A stretch of 64,000 nucleotides of DNA, taken from Pristionchus mayeri. Taxonomy: Eukaryota > Nematoda > Chromadorea > Rhabditida > Neodiplogasteridae. Of the stretch, positions 57,101 through 64,000 are shown one piece after another. Location of the stretch: positions 28,203,067 through 28,267,066 of the forward strand of contig BTRK01000002.1 in NCBI GenBank assembly GCA_036245805.1, in the 5' to 3' direction. The first letter of the stretch is position 1, and every line of letters starts with the position of its first letter. Below the pieces are notes generated by a model. The model was not told the origin of the DNA and did no database searches. It saw only the letters and a program-made list of their open reading frames with translations. The translations under genes and the position numbers were made by a program.

Positions 57101-59197
57101 AATTTCCACTCAATCGATAACATACTAGATCTTGCAATTTGTTTTCACTAGTGAACTATAGTAAAAAATCCAATCTTATCATCTGTATTAGCAAATGAAC
57201 TGACCTTTAGATGATTACAAGTCGTCTGGCTACTGTGCGAGACTTACACACGTTGATGGAGGAGAGACTTGGAAGACTGGATGGGTCAAGGACGGAACTA
57301 TGCCTAAGGGATACAAGAACAAGGTAGGCATAATATCGATTTCATCCCTATAAGAGAGACCCTATTGAGACTCGATTCATCGAAGTGAGGGAAGGTTGCG
57401 TTGCTTATGCCTACAATGGAGAGAAGCAATTGATGAAGATGAATGGAAAGGAGAAGTGCCACCACAAGAGAGGACGGTACAACTTCCCCAACTTCAATGT
57501 AAGCCTAAAAAAAGTCGATTACATTAAATATTCTCCGTATTTGAGAATACTATTCATAGATAATTCATAATCCTAGTTATTCAGGACATGACGTGTTCCA
57601 AACCCGAACGCGGACTGAGACACATCGAGTGCTACTGTGAAGATGATGATGAGGTGCGTACTTTCAATTAATCATGACAATTAAAATTCTAAAGTTTGTT
57701 ATTACCAACACACCGCTTATAATTTTTCCCGATCATTAATTTTTGCAGCGTCCCCGTCACGATGGATTGACTCCAATTGAGTGGAATATCGAAGGAGATT
57801 CCATCGTTTTCTCTGCATGGCTGCTCGAAACGACGTAAGTGTTGAATACAAACTAATTCGAGAAATCGAGATACTACGATCTGAATTTCCTCGAAATTTC
57901 GTTGCTTTTCAGTCCGATGGCCGAGTTCAGTCTGCTCACAGCCACAGGAGATGCCCCTCTTGTCATCATGTTCGGAAACGGAATGCTGCTTGTGGACAAT
58001 AAATTGGTAAGAATTACCTCATATTTTGACACACAACAAACATACAACAAGATAATGAACCAAGTGACAATGGATTTGAAATTGAAATGTTTCAGGGCGG
58101 TTGCCTCAAGGACCAGATCATGCAGGTCGAAATCTCTTCGATCAAGAAGAAGGACAGATTCGAGTGCAGAATTATGTAAGTAGAACTTCGTATCCTATTT
58201 GGAAAGGTACCGAAAGAGTGAAATGTTAATGTTTTCTAGTTACGCCGAGACCGGGTACGAGATTCGCATCAACGGAGTTTTCGTTCTGCTCTATCCCTAC
58301 CACCAGGCGGCAACCGCAATCATCAAAGCTAAGGTAGATTTGTTTCTAATATATTGAAAATATAATTACTATTCCGGTTCGTACAGTAACAGTAAATTGT
58401 ATTTATCAGGTTGAAAACGGTCTCAAGATACGTCAGCACCGAACGGATAAGATTCTGACTACACCAACTATCGATTTCCCGACTGAGCCTCTTCTCATTG
58501 GTGAGGAGGATAACGCTGCACGATCATAGTATTTCAAATCTGCAAGAAAAAAACAATAAATTTTAGGCGACAATGTTCACTTCAACGGCATTGCCTCTTC
58601 CCCCAACTTCAAGATTTCCCTCCTGGGAAGTGTGCAAGATCCACTCTTCACTCTCGAAGTTGACATCACTCTTCGCAAGGTTTGATTTCATTACTAGAAC
58701 CTAAGTGAAATGTTCGGGGACTAAATACGTCAAGTCAACGTTACAGATCAAGCAAATCCTAGTCACGAAGGATGGAGAGAAGGTCAAGGAATCGAGCATT
58801 TGCTCTCTTTTCATCGGAGTCGAATTTGATATCGTCATTGTGAACAAGGCCCACAGCATTGAGGTAAGGCTACAATATTCGTATCGTTTTTATTCACCTA
58901 CATCTTATGTTGTTAGATACACATGTTATTTTGTCTCAGGTGTACATCAATGGAGAGATTATCGATGTCATTGGATTCAATGTCGCATTCCCAGAGAAGA
59001 GTTACTGCCATGCAAAACATGAGGGACAGGTTATTCTCGTGAAATAGCATCTAGTATCACACGTATCTCACTCCTTTCAGGTCAAGATGTGCGGTAAGAA
59101 GAGAGGCCCTAAGAAGGTCAAGGGAAAGCCGAAATGGGATGGAAACACTGGAGATCAGAGTCGTGAAGAGAGCAATGAGGACAGCCACGAACATTGA
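54167..59197 (+). CDS. Secreted multidomain protein with galectin-like domains, intact copy
   Basis: The start MIRSLASLLLLSHLVYSVE is a signal peptide. About 32 exons, all in phase, give roughly 900 residues ending DSHEH and TGA at 59195. First exons: 54167-54224, 54290-54399, 54445-54509, 54562-54653, 54831-54901. The N-terminal third is Cys-rich (CSACDPSKASLIGETVC; GTNQIECLYKKCPPFHTFN). Three galectin-like units follow. Their strand motifs are VNTLAIYLNGRFFYQIED (near 56830), GYEIRINGVFVLLYPYHQ (near 58255) and EFDIVIVNKAHSIEVYINGE (near 58830-58935). This resembles the galectin F.V.VNG...F.HR strand, though the full sugar-binding signature (H.NPR..W..E) is absent, so binding specificity is unknown. 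Between units lies a Cys-rich segment (RFIEVREGCVAYAYNGEK, KCHHKRGRYNFPN). Several introns are only 45-51 bases long, and three use TTGAG acceptors. No stop or shift is found, unlike the paralogue at 22355-33865. Confidence 0.75.
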
Positions 59198-59618
59198 GAA
59201 GAAGAATATCAATATTCTTTATTGTAACATTGTAATAATGTAGATAAACATTTCTCATTCTGACGCAACTAAATAGTAAGTATGATACGTGTATTTCCCG
59301 ACCAATCGAGGAAATGTTCGTACCCAGTGGCGGGCGATGGAAGAGGCCCCACACACATGCCCTCTGGCAGAATAGTGATCACAAGGAGAGTTTGCTACTC
59401 GTTTAGCACTGGCGGGAGAAGTAAGAGGGGAGGTGGTCCACCCTCATGCCCTCTGGCTCGCTAGTCGTTACTAGGGGAGAAATTACTTCTCGTTTACGAT
59501 GTCCAGTGACAGGGTTGATCGGAAGCCTCCATAACCCAAAATGGAAGGCCCTTATTCCAACATTCGTGATTTGCTTCCTCATTCCCTCATTCTTTCTTTC
59601 CTCAATCGTGAACTTATC

Positions 59619-62600
59619 ATGGCTCCTTGCTCGAACTCCGATTCATCCATCAATCACTCTATCAATGGCGAGTTGCTCATTTATCATCCGTTGAAGTCCA
59701 GTTTCGTATCTTCCTATTTCAATTGTAGATTCGAAAAAAAAAATTTAAAACCTACAAAAACACTTTCAGATAACGAAGCGGAGCTGGTTCGTCTGAGAGA
59801 AGAGAAGAAAGAGATTTTCCTTACTTCTGGAAGAATGAACGAAATCATCGCTGTTGTGAGTTAATTTATAATTCGGTCAAGACATCCAATGAACGGGGTA
59901 AATATTTCTAGATTTCAGAAATTCCCGGAGCTCTCTATCGCCCGGGCAGCGCTCAAAGACAAAAGATGTGATTATGATGAAAGATTGAGCTTGAGAGTGG
60001 CACTCAAAGCACTGAGGAGATCAGCAATTGAAATGGTGCGCAAAGTTTAGTAGATTTCGAAAAGATTTCTGAAGCTGTGGTAGATGAAATTACTCAAATA
60101 ATGAATTTATAATTATTTTGTATTTCAATTGGTAGTTCCGAAATTCCGACGTAAATCGAATATTTATCAGATTGACCAAGAATTGGATTACAAGAGCAAA
60201 TTGTTCGATGATCTCGCGGATCGACTCAAGGAAATCCATTATAAAATTGTGGATGTGAATTCTCGACTAGCAAAAGTGAGTAACGATTAAGAGACCCGCT
60301 CTGTAAGATTCGACCATTTCGGTCACCCCGCGGATACGTTTGAACTAGCAACGGGAACCGGAGGCCCTTACTGTGATGGGAAGGAGTGACCTGGGCCGTT
60401 ATTATGAAATTTGTTTATAATTATATGTTACGTCCATTGGGCAAGGAAAAAATATCAATATAGGGGGAAATGGACATAAAATCATGTTTTCTTTAGGATG
60501 CGAAATTGACTCAAAAGTCAAAAAGCTTTTTACTAGTGGTGCCCCGATGTTGTTAAAAACGTGTTTAGGTCAACATCCGATTGATTCTTAACATTACTTT
60601 TGAAACTAAAAAAATACCTTTTTATGTATAACTAGTCCATTTCTAGCCGAATCCCTTAGCATTTTCAACCACGTAATACTGTGAGGTATGTTGCTTCATA
60701 ATTGCATTGCAGCGAATCTCGATAGGGGCGCCATTTTCGAGTTTCCTTGTCCCGAACTTGAAAATTCAAAAATTAATTCTAGCCATTCCATTGTGAATAA
60801 TGATTAGGTTTTACCACTTTCAGATATTACTTGCCCAGATATGTTTGAAAGCACTTAAAAATATCACAATTTCGCTCGTTTCAAAAATTCACTTTTCACA
60901 TCTTCGAATCTACCAATATTTGGGAATTATTTGCTCACTTCCTGTAGCTCCAATCCCACCAGTTCTGTATAAATTTTGTAGAACACCCCGGCGCATAAAA
61001 AAAAAATCACATCATGGGTCCCACAAGTGGGCGCCAAAATCCACATTCATTGTTCAAATCAGCCGGAAATCGAAATTTTGAAAAATTACTTTCTTCGATT
61101 TCACAAAAACTATCACTCAATTATGATAGCATTATTTTTTAAACAATGCAATATCATGTGAAAAGTTATGTGAAAGCGAAAGAATATATCACGCCTCTCA
61201 CCAGAAAATCAAGCTGAATTTGCCATTCATGGGAATGGAGGAAAATCGTGAATTGAGTTCGAACCGGTTTTGGTCATCCTAAGGCATGCCTGAGTGACCC
61301 CCGAAGTCTTATTGTGCAGACTTCATTTTGGAGCTTCCTACACCGGGTCGCAATTCGGCATCACTCACTTCAAGGGCCGATTTCTCGAAAACGGTGAACG
61401 ATTGAGCAAAATTGACCTCTGAGTGACCCCAACTCCTTTTTGGAGCTCTATCGATCTACCTAAACCAATTTCTCTGAATCCGATTTTTAACAGTGGTACA
61501 CTTCAGGGAATTTTTCTCAAAAATGTAGGTGCACATGCAGCTCAAATTTTCTGAGTGGATGCAGCTCAGCGAGAGCTTTCAAATGAGTGGTTTGCTAAAA
61601 AAATACGGACACGGTGGTGAGAGTTTCGCCCCTTTTACGTTTTTCGATAATTTGAAGGCACTCATTCCTCGCACACCGCACGTATTTTTGGAATGAAGGA
61701 GGAATGAGAACAATGGGGGGAGTGAGGGACAATGGGATAATTTCACTCTGCACTCTCAAAAACGCGCGGTGTGGCGAGGAATGAGTGCCTTCAAATTATC
61801 GAATAACGTAAAAGGGGCGAAACTCTCACCACCGTGTCCGTATTTTCTTAGCAAACCACTCATTTGAAAGCTCTCGCTGAGCTGCATTCACTTAGAAAAT
61901 TTGAGCTGCATGTGCACCTACATTTTTGAGAAAAATGCCCTGAAGTGTACCACAGTTCAAAATCGGATTCAGAAAACTGGTTTAGATAGATCGATAGAGC
62001 TCGAAAAATGAGTCGGGGTCACTCAGAGGTCAACTTTGCTCAATCTGTCACCGTTTTCGAGAAATCGGCCCTTAAAGTAAGTGATGCCGAATTGCGACCC
62101 GGTGTAGGAAGCTCCAAAATGAAGTCTGCACAATAAGGCTTCGGGGGTCACTCAGGCATGCCTTAGGATGACCAAAACCGGTTAGAACCAATTTCACCAT
62201 TCCCACGCCCAGCTCGATTCTCTCATGAGAGGCGTGATATGTTTCGAATGATTTCAAAAATCAAAAATTTTCACTTTTTTCATTGTTTTCGCTGCATTAA
62301 CTAGCAATCAGCGAGTTCAATCCCTTAGATTTTTCAAAAACGATAAACTATAGGCAACGCTTTTTCAAAATAACATTGTGGCGAATCTTGATAGCTTGGC
62401 CATTTTATTTTGTTCTTTCGCTTTCACATAACTTTTCTCATGATATTGCATTGTTTAACAAATAATGCTATCATAATTGAGTGATGATTTTTGTGAAATC
62501 GAAGAAAGTATTTTTTCAAAATTTCGATTTCCGGCTGATTTGAACAATGAATGTGAATTTTGGCGCCCACTGGTGGGACCCATGATGTGATTTTGTTAAA

Positions 62601-63386
62601 TGCTCCGGGGTGTTCTACAAAATTTATACAGAACTGGTGGGATTGGAGCTACAGGGAGTGAGCAAATAATTCCCAAATATTGGTAGATTCGAAGATGTGA
62701 AAAGTGAATTTTTGAAACGAGCGAAATTGTGATATTTTTAAGTGCTTTCAAACATATCTGGGCAAGTAATATCTGAAAGTGGTACAACCTAATCATTATT
62801 CACAATGGAATGGCTAGAATGAATTTTTGAATTTTCAAGTTCGGGACAAAGAAACTTTCGAAAATGGCGCCCCTATCGAGATTCGCTGCAATGCAATTAT
62901 GAAGCAACATACCTCACAGTATTACGTGATTGAAAATGCTAAGGGATTCGACTCGAAATGGACTAGTTATACATAAAAAGGTATTTTTTAGTTTCAAAAG
63001 TAATGTTAAGAATCAATCGGATGTTGACCTAAACACGTTTTTAACAACATCGGGGCACCACTAGTAAAAAGCCTTTTGATTTTTGAGTCAATTTCGCATC
63101 CTAAAGAAAACATGATTTTATGTCCATTTCCCCCTATATTGATATTTTTTCCTTGCCCAATGGACGTAACATATAATTATAAACAAATTTCATAATAACG
63201 GCCCAGGTCACTCCTTCCCATCACAGTAAGGGCCTCCGGTTCCCGTTGCTAGTTCAAACGTGTCCGCGGGGTGGTCGATTCTTACGGATCGCGTCTCTTA
63301 ATGTGTTTATTGTTTACCTTGCAATGGTTTATGCAGCGAGTTTGATCAATTTTTTGCATAGACTCGAAGAAGGTTCCTTCCACTGA
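59619..63386 (+). CDS. Small helical protein, family copy C, split by a 3-kb foldback in intron 4
   Basis: Exon 1 starts at 59619 (MAPCSNSDSSINHSINGELL) and ends at a phase-1 donor. Exon 2 starts near 59771 (AELVRLREEKKEIFLTSGRM). Exon 3 (59939-60034) reads KFPELSIARAALKD ... LRVALKALRRSAIEM, with no frame break. Exon 4 starts near 60172 (IDQELDYKSKLFDDLADRLK) and ends at an AAAA|GTGAGT donor. A 3007-bp element begins 11 bases into that intron. The matching last exon lies beyond it at 63362 (short, ending SFH and TGA at 63384). The last exon reads shorter than in copy B. The coding part before the element is intact, so copy C may still be the functional member if the 3-kb palindrome is spliced out. 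tRNA-Ser copy 4 follows. Confidence 0.6.
60291..63297. mobile_element. Giant palindromic element, 3007 bp, flanked by TTAA, with a nested element
   Basis: The ends GAGAC(C/G)CG are inverted, with TTAA on both sides (60287-60290 and 63298-63301). The arms (about 60291-61187 and 62246-63297) mirror each other almost completely, for example GGGAACCGGAGGCCCTTACT, TTACGTCCATTGGGCAAGG and GGTGCCCCGATGTTGTTAAA. The middle is filled by a copy of the foldback family also seen at 2897-3955. Arm divergence is low, which suggests a recent origin. Confidence 0.9.
61188..62245. mobile_element. Foldback element, family copy 2, nested at the centre of the larger palindrome
   Basis: The ends TATCACGCCTCTCA are mirrored. 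The internal arms share GTGACCCCCGAAGTC, AAATGAGTGGTTTGC and CACCGGGTCGCAATTCGGC with the copy at 2897-3955. No transposase frame. Confidence 0.85.
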
Positions 63387-63595
63387 ATTGAATTGAAGTA
63401 AAGCAAAGAATACTCTTGTCGAGTGACAATATTATAATGTGTTTCAACTAGCATAATTTTCGAGATAACATTATAACTGTGAATTCATGTTTATTATTTG
63501 AAGTGTCCCTAAATTAAATACATAAATGTTACAAATAACAACGATATGTTAAAGAAGGGTTCAATATGAGAATCAATTCACAACGGCTCCATCAG

Positions 63596-63675
63596 GATCA
63601 GGTGGCCGAGTGGTTAAGGCGTTGGGCTGCTAATCCAATGGGCTCTGCCCGCGTGAGCGAATCTCATCCTGATCG
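63596..63675 (+). pseudogene. tRNA-Ser (GCT) pseudogene, copy 4, T-loop deletion
   Basis: Same two-base T-loop deletion as copy 2 (GTGAG-CGAAT-CTCAT). In addition an A-to-G change at the base of the anticodon stem (GTTGGGCTGCTAA) leaves a G-T pair. Anticodon still GCT. Confidence 0.85.
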
Positions 63676-63817
63676 AACTTTTTGCTATTTTTCGAAATAT
63701 TTTTGCTGCCGTATTATCTTTTTGATGTATTTGATAACGTGCACCTTAATGAGAAGCGATACGAGGTGGTGTTGTGGTCTATAACGCGCCCTCCCATTCC
63801 GTCCCAGAAGGGTTCAA

Positions 63818-63922
63818 TTACCGATCCTGACACTGACTCTGCCTCACTTGCGTAGATCAAGAAACCCGTGGTCAGTGCAAACCCAAGCCACAGCAAAAAT
63901 CGAGCATCTCTTTTTTTCGGGA
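63818..63922 (-). CDS. Possible membrane-segment exon at the right edge, DEG/ENaC-like
   Basis: After a CTCGAG acceptor, the minus strand reads IPKKRDARFLLWLGFALTTG then FLIYASEAESVSGS to a GTAATT donor. Basic residues followed by a hydrophobic WLGFALTTGFLIYA helix resemble the N-terminal TM1 of degenerin/ENaC channels, but this is one exon only. The rest of the gene would lie outside the window or past 63700. Other membrane proteins fit equally well. Confidence 0.25.
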
Positions 63923-64000
63923 TCTCGAGTGAGTTGATTAATATGATTCTTTGTTATCTTCACAATTAATTATTTACAGTAAGTCATAGCAACATGTTAC

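Noticed and set aside
60800..62796. Matching open frames at 60800-61081 (+) and 62596-62796 (-)
   Set aside because: They are mirror images in the arms of the 3-kb palindrome, not a gene pair.

Overview
The window looks like a nematode chromosome segment, most like a free-living rhabditid or diplogastrid; the species is not determined. Five things point that way. Coding regions are split into many exons of 50-150 bases. Many introns are only 40-60 bases long, with TTTCAG-type acceptors. Two genes encode or start like the nematode pepsin-inhibitor-3 repeat family. One gene is an Srx-type chemoreceptor. Mariner and foldback DNA elements are abundant. There are no bacterial-style operons. All gene models were built by hand from splice signals, reading-frame phase and comparison of copies within the window.

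Layout. 1-17 kb: secreted-protein genes, all on the minus strand. They are the first exon of a pepsin-inhibitor-like gene, a full pepsin-inhibitor-3-like gene (4070-6373), a saposin-like gene (8001-9722) and a large Thr/Pro-rich mucin-like gene (10210-16953). 17-22 kb: a poorly resolved plus-strand membrane-protein exon and a seven-exon unknown gene (20188-21475). 22-34 kb: a roughly 30-exon secreted gene with galectin-like domains, carrying three different transposon insertions. 35-42 kb: a foldback element, an srx chemoreceptor and a decayed cytochrome P450. 42-64 kb: a duplicated block holding three copies of a small unknown gene, each followed by a tRNA-Ser(GCT) gene or pseudogene. The same block holds an unknown secreted gene (49131-50604), a small Cys-containing gene and an intact-looking paralogue of the galectin-like gene (54167-59197) in the opposite orientation to the first copy.

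Mobile DNA makes up a large share. Large foldback palindromes lie at 1265-2276, 2897-3955, 29281-33225, 35121-37247, 46131-47808 and 60291-63297, the last with another element nested inside. Two of them (29281-33225 and 46131-47808) share the terminus GGCTCTGT, 8-bp target duplications and tandem arrays just inside the ends, so they look like one unnamed family. Others are flanked by TTAA. There are also mariner elements (22450-23686, 13693-14590, 48065-49085), a TA-flanked element that interrupts an exon (24130-25211), small hairpin MITEs and a LINE 3' fragment.

The best candidates for something undescribed are the GGCTCTGT foldback family with its 16-bp arrays, the gene-plus-tRNA-Ser duplication unit, and the two galectin-like paralogues with matching exon structure.
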